Source of the DNA: Rhodospirillaceae bacterium | GTDB taxonomy: Bacteria; Pseudomonadota; Alphaproteobacteria; TMED109 | Direction of reading: 5' to 3' | Length of the DNA stretch: 35,886 bases | NCBI GenBank assembly: GCA_902571315.1 | Contig: CACGBM010000006.1 | Coordinates: 1 to 35,886, forward strand | Position numbers and translations under genes: made by a program | The notes under the pieces: generated by a model | Told to the model about the DNA's origin: nothing | Database searches by the model: none | Seen by the model: the letters and a program-made list of their open reading frames with translations, nothing else | Shown: piece by piece, positions 17,148 to 28,300 of the stretch | Layout of the letters: each line of letters begins with the position of its first letter | How positions within the stretch are numbered: position 1 is the stretch's first letter

Positions 17148-19853
17148 TTGTTAAACTTTATCAATATAATAGGTTTTTATAATGCCTATGCTTTATTTGG
17201 ATTGGTATTAACTCCAATTATATGGCTTATTGTTAAATCCTTTCCTCCAATTCCAAGAAGTTATAACTTTTCTAGTTTTTTCTTATTAGAAAAAATCGAT
17301 CTAGATTCTTCTAAAAACGATAAAACTCCTTTATGGCTTGTGATTTTTAGAATGCTTTTTTTTATTTTAATAGTGTTTTTTTTTAGCAAGCCTTTTATTA
17401 AAGATACAAACCCTATAGAATCTGAAAACTATGAGAAGTATTTAATTATAGCAGACTTAGGTTGGTCTATGGCCAAAGAATGGAGTGATTTTAAAGACTC
17501 AGTTATAGAAATTGGTAAAGAAGCTGAAAAAAGAAAAAAAAAAATACTATTATTGCATACTAATCTGGAGAGTTTTCAGGATATAAAAGTTTTTAAGACG
17601 AGTGATTCTTTAAATTACTACTTAGAAACCTTATCACCATTGCCAATGCAATTCAAAACTAGTAGCTTACAAAAAATAATAAAAGACAAAAATATTTTTG
17701 AAGATAGTAAAATTTTTTTCATATCTTCAAAGTTTGACTTTGAAAAGTCTAATGAACATTTTAATAATTACAAGTTTATTAGAGATAATTCTAACGATTA
17801 TTATTTTATTGATCCTATAGAGTCTATACTTATTATAGATAGCCTAAAGATAAATCAGGGCAAAATAGAATGCAAAATTTCTAGACTCGGAAAAAGTAAT
17901 TTTGAGCAAGACTTTTTTTTAAATATAGAAACTATAAATAGCGAAATAATTTATAATAATACTCATAAAATAGACAAAAATAAAAAAAATAAAGTAATTG
18001 ATCTTAGTTTTCCAATTGAGATTTTTAATCAGATTAAAAGCATAAAAATAGTTGGACAAAATCACGCAGGTGCAAAATATTATTTTGATGACTTTTCAAA
18101 GAAGAAAAAAATAGTAATACTAACTGACGATCAATCTTACAAAGAAAGCCCACTATTATCACCAATTTATTACATTAAAAAATCTTTGGATACTAGACAT
18201 TTTGTTAAAGTACTAGAAATAGAGGATATGATAGAAAAAACTTATTCCACTATAATTATTCCTGAGAATGTAAAAATTACTAATAAATTAGACCAAAATT
18301 TAAATAAATGGTTATTTGACGGAGGAACATTAATTAGATTTGCTGGAGAAGGATTAGCAGGAAAGATATCTAGTCTTCTTCCTTATCAAGAAGCATTCAG
18401 TAGTATTAGATATATAGATGGGCAACTTACAATTAATAATAAGTTGTTTATATCTGATTTTGAAAAAGAAAGTATTTTTTATGATATAAAAGTTCCTCAA
18501 GATATAACAATTTATAAACAACTGATTTTTGATTCTTATTCTGAAAAAGCAAATATACTAGCTAAACTTAGTGATAATACTCCCTTAGTAAGCATGAAAA
18601 AATTTGGAAAAGGTAAAATAATATTATTTCATATTGGAGCTAATAATGATTGGTCTAATCTACCTATGAGTTCATTATTTCCTGATATGATAAATAGAAT
18701 CTTATTATTTTCTAAAAATTATACTTCATCAAATCTCAAAAATTTAAGTTTAAACAAAGAAATTGACGGCTTTGGAAATTTAGTTTCTGCAAAAAAAATA
18801 CTTACTATGGATAGCTATAATAATTTAGTTAATATAAAACCTTCTTTAAAATCTCCACCCGGACAATATGAAAATAATGAAATATCAATTGCTTTAAACC
18901 TATCTACAAATATTAATTACAGTAATATTGAAAACAATTATTCAGGTGTTATTTCAAATTATTCATTTAAAAATGCAAAAGACTTATCAGGTGCAATATT
19001 GAAAATTATACTTACTATGTTTATTATTGATATTATAATAACAATTATGATTAAAAATAAAATTAGTATCTTCACAATATTTTCAAGTAAAAATAATTTA
19101 CTGTTATTCATAATATTCTTTCTTACATTTGTTCAAGTTGATATTGCAAGAACCAACGACACATACCTAGCCTACATTAAAATAAATAATACTGAAGTTG
19201 ATAAGATTTCAGCAAATGGGCTTGAAACTTTAAAAAATTTATTAAAAACTAGAACATCCATTAGTCCTAAAGGAGTTATTGGTATAGATATTAAGAAAAA
19301 TGATATTTTTAGCTACCCTTTTATTTATTGGCCCCTTACAAAAAACTTATTGAATATTGGTAATATTGAAACAAAAAAAATAAAGAATTATCTTAATAAT
19401 GGAGGAATAATTCTTTTTGACATTATAGGATTTACTAGACAAAGTCTTAATCTAAAAGATAAAAAATTTCAGGATATTAGAAATTTTTTATATGATATTG
19501 GAGCCGATGAATTAACTATTATACCTAAAGAACACACGCTTACAAAAAGTTTTTACTTATTGAATAAATTTCCAGGCAAATGGGACAACAAAATATTATT
19601 TATCGAAAACAGTAATTTAGAATATAAAGACGGAGTAAGTTCCATAATTTTAGGATTCAATGATTGGGCGAAGGCTTGGGCTTTAGATAATAACAATGTA
19701 GCATTATTTCCTGTAGTACCAGGAGGGGAAAGGCAGAGAGAATTAGCATATAGATTTGGAATTAATATAGCTATGTATGCTTTAACAGGAAATTATAAAT
19801 CAGACCAAATACATTCAAAATCCATTCTAAATAGACTTAGCAAATCTAATTAA
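17148..19853 (+). CDS. BatA-N / DUF4159 membrane protein
   Basis: This 901-residue protein starts with a BatA-like N-terminus (PF07584 type): a helix at about 7-26, PPIPRSYNF, a second helix at about 60-80, then a VWA-like domain beginning IADLGWSMAKEW, where the metal motif is degenerate (D-x-G-x-S, D at base 17454). Two helices lie at about 620-675. The C-terminal part, from DTYLAYIKINN on, is DUF4159, with FPGKW, NDWAKAWA and PGGERQRELAYRFGINIAMYALTGNY near the end. TTG at 17148 is backed by AAAAGG. The role is unknown; BatA relatives are linked to aerotolerance in Bacteroides. A run of eleven A lies at 17534-17544. Confidence 0.87.
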   Translation: MLNFINIIGFYNAYALFGLVLTPIIWLIVKSFPPIPRSYNFSSFFLLEKIDLDSSKNDKTPLWLVIFRMLFFILIVFFFSKPFIKDTNPIESENYEKYLIIADLGWSMAKEWSDFKDSVIEIGKEAEKRKKKILLLHTNLESFQDIKVFKTSDSLNYYLETLSPLPMQFKTSSLQKIIKDKNIFEDSKIFFISSKFDFEKSNEHFNNYKFIRDNSNDYYFIDPIESILIIDSLKINQGKIECKISRLGKSNFEQDFFLNIETINSEIIYNNTHKIDKNKKNKVIDLSFPIEIFNQIKSIKIVGQNHAGAKYYFDDFSKKKKIVILTDDQSYKESPLLSPIYYIKKSLDTRHFVKVLEIEDMIEKTYSTIIIPENVKITNKLDQNLNKWLFDGGTLIRFAGEGLAGKISSLLPYQEAFSSIRYIDGQLTINNKLFISDFEKESIFYDIKVPQDITIYKQLIFDSYSEKANILAKLSDNTPLVSMKKFGKGKIILFHIGANNDWSNLPMSSLFPDMINRILLFSKNYTSSNLKNLSLNKEIDGFGNLVSAKKILTMDSYNNLVNIKPSLKSPPGQYENNEISIALNLSTNINYSNIENNYSGVISNYSFKNAKDLSGAILKIILTMFIIDIIITIMIKNKISIFTIFSSKNNLLLFIIFFLTFVQVDIARTNDTYLAYIKINNTEVDKISANGLETLKNLLKTRTSISPKGVIGIDIKKNDIFSYPFIYWPLTKNLLNIGNIETKKIKNYLNNGGIILFDIIGFTRQSLNLKDKKFQDIRNFLYDIGADELTIIPKEHTLTKSFYLLNKFPGKWDNKILFIENSNLEYKDGVSSIILGFNDWAKAWALDNNNVALFPVVPGGERQRELAYRFGINIAMYALTGNYKSDQIHSKSILNRLSKSN

Positions 19854-19862
19854 TGAATAATT

Positions 19863-21911
19863 ATGATTTTTGAACCAATACTAGCAATAAAGCATATATT
19901 TATTTTCTCAATAATATTTATTGTTAGTCTAATAATTTGTAAATATTTTAAAGTAAAAAATCTTTACTTAAGAATACTTACATTTTTAGTTTTTTTAATA
20001 TTTATTTTTAATCCTAAAATAGAAAAAAAAAGTGCTGAATACTATAAAGACGTCGTATTAGTGGTATCTGACTTGACACAAAGTATAGTGGAAACCAATA
20101 AAGCTGAGGAAGTTCTTTCTATTCACGAAGCTATATCTAATCAGCTTACTAAAATAGATAATATAGAACAAATTGATGTTAAAATAACAAATAATAATGA
20201 AGAGGAAATCAAAACCTCTCTTTTTGTAGAAATTAATAATGTGATTAAAGATTTAAAAATAGAGCGCCTATCAGGTATCATAGCAATAACTGATGGACAA
20301 ATACATGATGTAAATAATTATAATAAATTATTATCAAAAACCCCCATACATTTTATTTTAGTAGGAGATAAAAATGAGAAAGATAGAATACTCAAAACAG
20401 CAAATGTTCCAGAATATGCGGTTTTAGGAAAAAAGTATAATGTTTCAATTAATATTCTAGATAATATTAACAAAAAAAATATAAAGACCGAATTCTATTT
20501 GAACGAAAAACTAATAGATACTCAATTTCTTGCTCCTAATAAAAACCACAAGATCACTTTACCTAAATTATCAATTGGTAAAAATATTTTTGAGGTTAGA
20601 GTAGAAGAAACAGATATAGAAGTATCAAAACTAAATAATTATAAAATTCACGAAATAACTGGTATTCAAGACAAGTTAAAAGTCATGTTAATCTCTGGTG
20701 AACCTAATATGGGATTAAGAAATTTAAGAAATATTTTAAACTCAGACCCAAATATTGAACTGTTACATTTCACTATTCTTCGTCCTCCCACAAAAAGGGA
20801 TCTAACTCCTGTAAAAGAATTATCTCTCATTCCTTTTCCTACTCAAGAGTTATTCGCTGCAGATATATCCAAATTTAATTTAATAATTTTTGATCAGTAC
20901 GGATTACAAGGTATTTTACCTAATAAATACTTAGATAATATCTCAAATTTTGTTATTTCTGGAGGAGCTCTTCTTGATATTGTTGGAAGAAAACATTTAA
21001 CGGAAAATAGTTTAATTTACTCACCTATTAAACAAATTTTGCCCACCAATCCAATAGAAAGTATAAGTAATGGCCGTTTTAGACCAGAACTTACTAAAAT
21101 AGGAGAACGTCATCCCATAACTAATAAATTAAAAAATAACTATTTAGAAAAACCTTGGGGAAAATGGGCTAATTATACTAAAAGTGAGCTGATTTCTGGA
21201 AAAGCGTTATTACATCACAAAAATGCTCCTTTATTAGTAGTGGATAATGTAGGCAAAGGAAGAGTGGCACAAATATTATCTAATGAAAGTTGGGTTTGGA
21301 AAAAATCGCTTAATGATAAAGGACCCTTAATAGAACTCATGCGTAATACAATTCACTGGCTTTTAAAAAATCCAAAATTAGAAGAAAATTTTTTCAGCTT
21401 TTACAAAGAAAGTAACTCGGTAAAAATTAGATTAAATTCAATAATATCTGGTGATATTATTACAACAATTATTACTCCTAATAATAAATCTATAGATCTA
21501 AAACTTAAGGATGCTGGTAATGGAATTTACGAAGGAGAATTTATACCACAAGAAAGAGGAAAGTTTAAAATTATTTGGAAAAATAAAAGCGAACACTTTG
21601 TTTTAAATGATAAAAATAATAAGGAAATTGAAGAAATTACTTCTTCAGATTATAAAATAAAAAACTATATGGATAGAAATAATATAGATACAAAAAATTT
21701 CAATATTGTATGGCAAGATCAAGTCATTCCTTCAATTTTAAGAATATATAATAATAAAATTATCAATGGTAAGAATTGGATAGGTATATTAGAAAAAAAT
21801 GTGCCTAAAGTATCTGAAACTTCAAAACAAAATCTATTTAACTGGTATATAGTATTAATCATTTTAGTATTTTTAATATTTTTAAGTTGGTACAAAGAAG
21901 GAAAGAATTAA
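19863..21911 (+). CDS. Membrane protein with glutamine amidotransferase-like domain
   Basis: This 682-residue protein completes the MoxR operon. Two N-terminal helices (about 10-27 and 38-53) precede a VWA-like segment, VVLVVSDLTQSI (D at base 20070), then a beta-rich region with GDKNEKDRIL, and a DJ-1/PfpI-like amidotransferase-fold domain: LKVMLISGEPNMGLRNLRN, HFTILRPPTKRDLTPVKELSLIPFP and IIFDQYGLQGILP followed by a GGALLD turn. I see no cysteine nucleophile elbow, so enzyme activity is doubtful. A helix near 655-675 ends the protein, which then has the short tail KEGKN. Same-order neighbours occur in many alphaproteobacteria. Confidence 0.84.
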   Translation: MIFEPILAIKHIFIFSIIFIVSLIICKYFKVKNLYLRILTFLVFLIFIFNPKIEKKSAEYYKDVVLVVSDLTQSIVETNKAEEVLSIHEAISNQLTKIDNIEQIDVKITNNNEEEIKTSLFVEINNVIKDLKIERLSGIIAITDGQIHDVNNYNKLLSKTPIHFILVGDKNEKDRILKTANVPEYAVLGKKYNVSINILDNINKKNIKTEFYLNEKLIDTQFLAPNKNHKITLPKLSIGKNIFEVRVEETDIEVSKLNNYKIHEITGIQDKLKVMLISGEPNMGLRNLRNILNSDPNIELLHFTILRPPTKRDLTPVKELSLIPFPTQELFAADISKFNLIIFDQYGLQGILPNKYLDNISNFVISGGALLDIVGRKHLTENSLIYSPIKQILPTNPIESISNGRFRPELTKIGERHPITNKLKNNYLEKPWGKWANYTKSELISGKALLHHKNAPLLVVDNVGKGRVAQILSNESWVWKKSLNDKGPLIELMRNTIHWLLKNPKLEENFFSFYKESNSVKIRLNSIISGDIITTIITPNNKSIDLKLKDAGNGIYEGEFIPQERGKFKIIWKNKSEHFVLNDKNNKEIEEITSSDYKIKNYMDRNNIDTKNFNIVWQDQVIPSILRIYNNKIINGKNWIGILEKNVPKVSETSKQNLFNWYIVLIILVFLIFLSWYKEGKN

Positions 21912-21914
21912 ATT

Positions 21915-23329
<1,415 letters not shown>

Positions 23330-23359
23330 AATCTTATTTAAAATATTTTAAAATTATGT

Positions 23360-24394
23360 TTATTGTTCATTCACGCAACAGTTTATAATCTTTTTAGTCA
23401 AAACTGAAACTGGTAAACTACTCAAACCTGAATAATTTGTCCAAATACCTAACTCTTTTATATCATTCTTGTTTCTAATATTCACTTTATATATTTTAGT
23501 CTGCAATTCTATATTTGACATTTTATATCTGATAGTTTTAGGCAAAGCATCTATGGATTTTAATTTTATAGGTACCTCTGGCCAGGAGTTATTTTTCCAT
23601 ACTGTTCCTGGTACTTCATACATTCCTGCCAAAGCACCAGATAAAGATCTTTTTTTTAGAAAAAAAGATTTATTTTTTAATAAATAAAAATATACAAGTG
23701 AATATTTTTTTTTAACTTTTTTCCTTTCATAACTGTTTTCTGATTTTAAATCAAATTTGCAATAGTTCTTTAAAATACATTTTGAACAAGAAGGATTTCT
23801 TTTGGTACAAATGTCTGAAGAAAAATCCATTATTGCTTGTGCATATTTACCACTGTTAGATTTAGGAAACATTTGTTTTCCTATTTCATTGACTTTACAA
23901 TTATTAAGTATTTCGTTTTTTTTCAAACCATTTACCCTAATTATAAATCTTTTTATATTAGTATCCATTACAACTGAGTACCCTCCAAAAGCAAAACTAA
24001 TTATTGCAGAGGCAGTATACTGACCTATTCCTGGTAAACGCATCAAATCCTCAAATTTATTAGGAATGGTTCCATTATGCTTATCACTGATAATTTGTGC
24101 AGCTTTTAATAGATTTTTAGCTCTACTATAGTAACCTAAACCTGACCACATTGTTAAAACTTCTTCAATATTTGCTTTTGCTAGACTATTTAAATCTGGC
24201 CATTTTTTAATGAATTTTTCATAATAGCCTAATACCGTGTTAACTTGAGTTTGCTGCAACATAATCTCAGATACAAGAGTAAGGTAAGGATTTTGATTAT
24301 TGTCTTGCTTAGTCCGCCATGGAAGGTCTCTTTTATTATTTTCGTAGTATGCTAATATTTTAGCGTTAATAATATTATTTTTTTTATAAGACAT
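23360..24394 (-). CDS. mutY: A/G-specific adenine glycosylase MutY
   Basis: MutY removes adenine opposite 8-oxoguanine, preventing G-to-T changes. The 344-residue enzyme has catalytic E43 in SEIMLQQTQV, the LPGIGQYTASAI helix-hairpin-helix, D144 in VVMDTNIKRF, and the 4Fe-4S ligands C196, C203, C206, C212 (C-x6-C-x2-C-x5-C). Each is offset by about 4-6 from the E. coli numbering. The C-terminal NUDIX-like 8-oxoG-sensing domain is present, with SLSGALAGMYEVPG. DTN replaces the more usual DGN after the catalytic aspartate. The ATG lies one base from the ATG of the divergent DUF721 gene. Confidence 0.95.
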   Translation of the reverse strand: MSYKKNNIINAKILAYYENNKRDLPWRTKQDNNQNPYLTLVSEIMLQQTQVNTVLGYYEKFIKKWPDLNSLAKANIEEVLTMWSGLGYYSRAKNLLKAAQIISDKHNGTIPNKFEDLMRLPGIGQYTASAIISFAFGGYSVVMDTNIKRFIIRVNGLKKNEILNNCKVNEIGKQMFPKSNSGKYAQAIMDFSSDICTKRNPSCSKCILKNYCKFDLKSENSYERKKVKKKYSLVYFYLLKNKSFFLKKRSLSGALAGMYEVPGTVWKNNSWPEVPIKLKSIDALPKTIRYKMSNIELQTKIYKVNIRNKNDIKELGIWTNYSGLSSLPVSVLTKKIINCCVNEQ

Positions 24395-24395
24395 T

Positions 24396-24701
24396 ATGCA
24401 ATCTAATATGAAAAATTTTAAGAAAATTGATGAATTATTTTTTAATATTACTAAAAAAATTTATAAACGTCATGATAATAATTTTTTAATAATTTTAGAT
24501 AATTGGAAAAAAATCGTAGGTGATAGTCTAAGCAAAATATCCTTGCCTAAAAAATTAAATAAAAATAATACATTGGTGGTAATAGTGAATAATGAGTATT
24601 TACTGGATTTTCAATATCAAACAGAAACTTTTAAAAGTAAAATAAATGCTTTACTTGAAAATACCACTATATATAAGATTAAAATATTAATAAAAAAATA
24701 A
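24396..24701 (+). CDS. DUF721 (DciA-like) protein
   Basis: At 101 residues this small protein resembles DUF721, the family of the DciA helicase loader that replaces DnaC in many bacteria. The features are W(K)KIVGDSLSKISLPKKL around residues 32-50 followed by a strand-rich segment (NTLVVIVNNEYLLDFQYQ), the usual KH-like core. A later start at ATG 24408 gives 97 residues. Its place between mutY and DsbA/smc is the standard alphaproteobacterial arrangement and adds support. Whether it loads DnaB here is an inference. Confidence 0.8.
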   Translation: MQSNMKNFKKIDELFFNITKKIYKRHDNNFLIILDNWKKIVGDSLSKISLPKKLNKNNTLVVIVNNEYLLDFQYQTETFKSKINALLENTTIYKIKILIKK

Positions 24702-24726
24702 AATTATTTAAAATAAGGTGTTTTAT

Positions 24727-25332
24727 ATGAAAATTTTCAACTGTTTAAAGATAACATTAGTGATTATATCAATATCATCTAGCGTATTTGCGGAAAATTC
24801 AATTGAACATAAGAAAGAAAATATCTTAGGTGACTCCAGTGCTCCAAATACATTAGTGGAGTATGCTTCTCTATCATGCGTGCACTGTGCAAACTTTCAT
24901 AATCAAAAACTACCAGAAATTAAAGAGAAATTAATTAACACTGGTAAGTTAAAATATATTTATAAAGATTTTCCTTTAGATCTGCCTGCAATGTTAGCAG
25001 CAATGGTTACAAATTGTTTTGAAGGAGAAAAATTTTATGTTATTTTAAATTCCCTTTTTATCAATCAAAAAAAGTGGGTTACTGTGTCTGGTAATAAAGA
25101 AGAACTTTTAAATGCATTTCACCTCATTTTAAAACAGCATGGCATATCATCAAAAAAAATTAAGACTTGCGCAGAGGAAAATGAAACTAATAAAAAAAAA
25201 TGGGACTCTATTCTTTATTCTAGATTAGAAGGACAAAAATTAGGAGTCAACTCTACTCCTTCTTTCTTTCTTAATGGAAAGAAACTTGAAGGCTCAGTTG
25301 ATTTAAAGATGATTTTAGAGCACATTTATTAA
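24727..25332 (+). CDS. DsbA-family thiol-disulfide oxidoreductase
   Basis: This is a periplasmic thioredoxin-fold protein of 201 residues. A signal peptide with lysines and a hydrophobic core ends near FA-E (about residue 22). The active site is C51-VH-C54 and the cis-proline loop is VNSTPSFFLNG. KYIYKDFPLDLPA is a typical DsbA-family block. ATG at 24727 is chosen because AAGGTG precedes it by about 8 bases; GTG at 24718 lies inside that ribosome site. DsbB is not in the window. Two further cysteines (one at NCFEG, one at KTCAEENE) occur in the helical insert. It is 57 bases before smc. Confidence 0.9.
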   Translation: MKIFNCLKITLVIISISSSVFAENSIEHKKENILGDSSAPNTLVEYASLSCVHCANFHNQKLPEIKEKLINTGKLKYIYKDFPLDLPAMLAAMVTNCFEGEKFYVILNSLFINQKKWVTVSGNKEELLNAFHLILKQHGISSKKIKTCAEENETNKKKWDSILYSRLEGQKLGVNSTPSFFLNGKKLEGSVDLKMILEHIY

Positions 25333-25337
25333 TAGCT

Positions 25338-25366
25338 TTTCATATACTCACTATATGTAGTATAAT
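25338..25366 (+). promoter_or_regulatory. Probable promoter for smc and the F0 operon
   Basis: TATAAT at 25361-25366 is preceded after a 17-base spacer by TTTCAT at 25338-25343, a weak -35. Transcription would begin near 25373, just upstream of the smc start. No terminator hairpin for the DsbA gene is seen. Confidence 0.4.
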
Positions 25367-25389
25367 AAATTACATAATTGGGTGTTGTT

Positions 25390-28300
25390 TTGTTTATAAG
25401 CAAGTTAAGAATTTCTGGGTTTAAATCATTTTCTGAAGATACTACTATTAGTATAAATAGTGGTTTAAGTGGAATTATAGGCCCAAATGGTTCAGGTAAG
25501 TCCAATGTCGTTGAGGCTATAAAATGGGTAATGGGTGAAAATTCCTCAAAAAGTCTAAGAGGTTCTAGTATGAATGATTTAATATTCAGCGGTAGCGCTT
25601 CTAAAGCTTCTAAAAATATAGCTTTAGTTGCACTTACTTTGAAAATAGATAAAAATATTTTAGAAGATAATTATAAAAAATTTCTAAAAGATGATGTCAT
25701 TGAAGTAGAGAGACAAGCCAATAGAGACATAGGATCTACTTATAGAATAAATGGTAAAGACGTAAAAGCAAAGGATATACAATATCTATTTGCTGACTTT
25801 TCGTCTGGTTCAAGATCCTCAAATATAATTGATCAAGGTAGTATAGGAAATTTAGTACTACAGAAACCTATTGATCGTAGAAAAATATTAGATGAGGCAG
25901 CAGGTATATCTGGTATTAGTGCAAGAAAAAATGAGACCAATAATAAATTAGAATCGACTAAAAAAAACCTAGCAAGATTAAATGATATATTGTTTTCTAA
26001 GAAAAAGAATCTTTTAGAACTTCAAAAACAATCAAGAAAAGCTAAGCTTTACAAAGTAGCTCAGGAAGAATCTGACGAGTTAAAAAAATTATTATTAATT
26101 GCTAAATGGAAAAAGACAAAATCACAACTTCAACAATTTAAATCTCAATTAGTAGCTATAAATACAGAATTAAAAAATAAAAAAAATCAATTGATAAAAC
26201 TTGAAGAACAACATAAAGAAAAAAGTGATGTAATAAACAGATTTAATAATCAAAAGAAAAATATAAAGGAGAAAATTCTGTTATTAAATTTAGATATTGA
26301 GAAAATAAACTTCGAAATCAATAGCAAACAAAATGATTTAATTTCATTAAAAAACCTTGAAGTTCAAATAAATAAAAATATTAATTTTCAGAAAGAAATT
26401 TTAGATAATTCAAAAAAAAGAATTGTTGAAATAAATGAAGAAATGAAAAGTCAACCAGACATAGATAATAATAGAGATAAAGAGAAAAATGCTAAAAACA
26501 ATTTATACAAACTTAAAGCTAAAGTTGAATTAGAAGAAAAAAAGTTAAAAAATTTAAATTTTAAGCTCAATGAGGAAAAAAATTTAGTTAATAAATTTGA
26601 ATTTGAAAAAACAATGCTACAAAAAGACATTAATGAGATCACGCCTATAATTAACTTATATAAAAATCAAATTAAAGATAAAGTAATTCTTCAAAAAAGT
26701 GATGTTGAACATAAAAAGCTTATTGATATTGTAAAAATTAAAAAAAAATATTTAATTGAAATAAATGCTAATAAAAAAAAATATATACAAGATATTAAAA
26801 ATATAAATATAAAAATTGACGAAATAAATGGATTGATTGAGAATGAGGATCCACTAATAGAAAAATACAAAATCATTATTAATGATTTAGAAAAAAAAAT
26901 ATCTAACTATTTATCATTAGGATATAAAACTACTAAAAGCAATATACTCAATGAAGTAAAAATTCAGGAAGGTTATATGTTAGCTTTTTGTTTAGCGGTA
27001 GGTGATGGGATTGAAGCGGATAACAATGAAAAGTCACCTGTCAAATGGTCATTACTAAATAATACAGAAAAGTTAATGCTTCCTAAAGGTTTAGACTCAC
27101 TTAGCAAATACATTAAAGGCCCAAAAAAGTTAGAAAAACTACTTTCTCAGATAGCTATAGTAAAAAATAATAAAGAAGGCGAAAAGTATCAAAAATATTT
27201 AAAAAATGGACAAGTAGCTGTTTCGAAAGAAGGGTCTTTATGGAGGTGGGATGGACTTACAATAATTGACGGAAAGCAAACTTTTACTTTTAAAAGAATT
27301 GAAAGTACAACTAAAATATTAAAATTAGAAAAAAATTTAACACAAGAGAAAAATAAGCTTTTAAAAATTGAAAATAAAAAATTTAAGTACAAAAATGAGC
27401 TACAAGAATATGATAAAAAATTAAAACTTTCCAATAACCTATTAAGTGATATTAATACTAAAATATCCGAGGTTCAGGACTTTTTAATTGATGCAGATAA
27501 GAAGCTTTTTATAATGAATAATACAAAATCAAATCTTGATGAGGAAATAAAAAGTCTTAAGGAAGAATATTTTAAATCAGAAAAAAATCTAATACAAAAA
27601 AGGGAAAAAATTAAAAATCTGGAAACTGAAATTGCAAAAAAAAGCAGGAGGGTTCTAGATGTAAATAAACTTCATATAAAAACAAAAAGTGATTTAGAAG
27701 TTCTAAAAAGAGATTCTGATAATTGGCATATTAATTTTGTATTAGAAAAACAAAAAAATGATACGTTAGCTCTTAGATACAATAAAAACCTTGAAGAAAT
27801 TAAAGAAACCGAAAAAAGATCCGCCTCTATAAAAGAAACAATAAATACTTTACAAAATGACCTAAAAGATGCAAAAGAAAAAATTATTCTTATAGAACTG
27901 AACCCCTCTCATTCAAATAATAAAATTAAATTGCTTAATAATAAAATTACAGATAATGACGAACAACTTAGTGATTTAAATATTGAATTGGATCAATTAG
28001 AAAAAAATAATAAAGAAATACAGCAAAATATTATTTATAAAAGTACAAAGTACGAAGAATTAAAAGAAAGATCTATTAGAAAGGATACTCAGATTGAAGA
28101 ATTAACAAACTATTTGTTGATAGAAGAAAATAATATCAAAAATGATTTTAGTATTAATCTAAATGAAAAAAAATATTTTGATGATAAAAAATATGATGTT
28201 GATATAAGAGAAGTTGAGAGTGAACTTAAGAAATCTAAGTTTAAGATTGAGGAATATGAACATATTAACTTTTCTGCTGAAAAAGACGCTATAGAACTTG

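Noticed and set aside
23337-23352. Perfect 16-base palindrome (TTTAAAATATTTTAAA) between ccrM and mutY
   Set aside because: It is AT-only, so a hairpin would be weak, and such palindromes are expected by chance at this base composition; I did not call a terminator.
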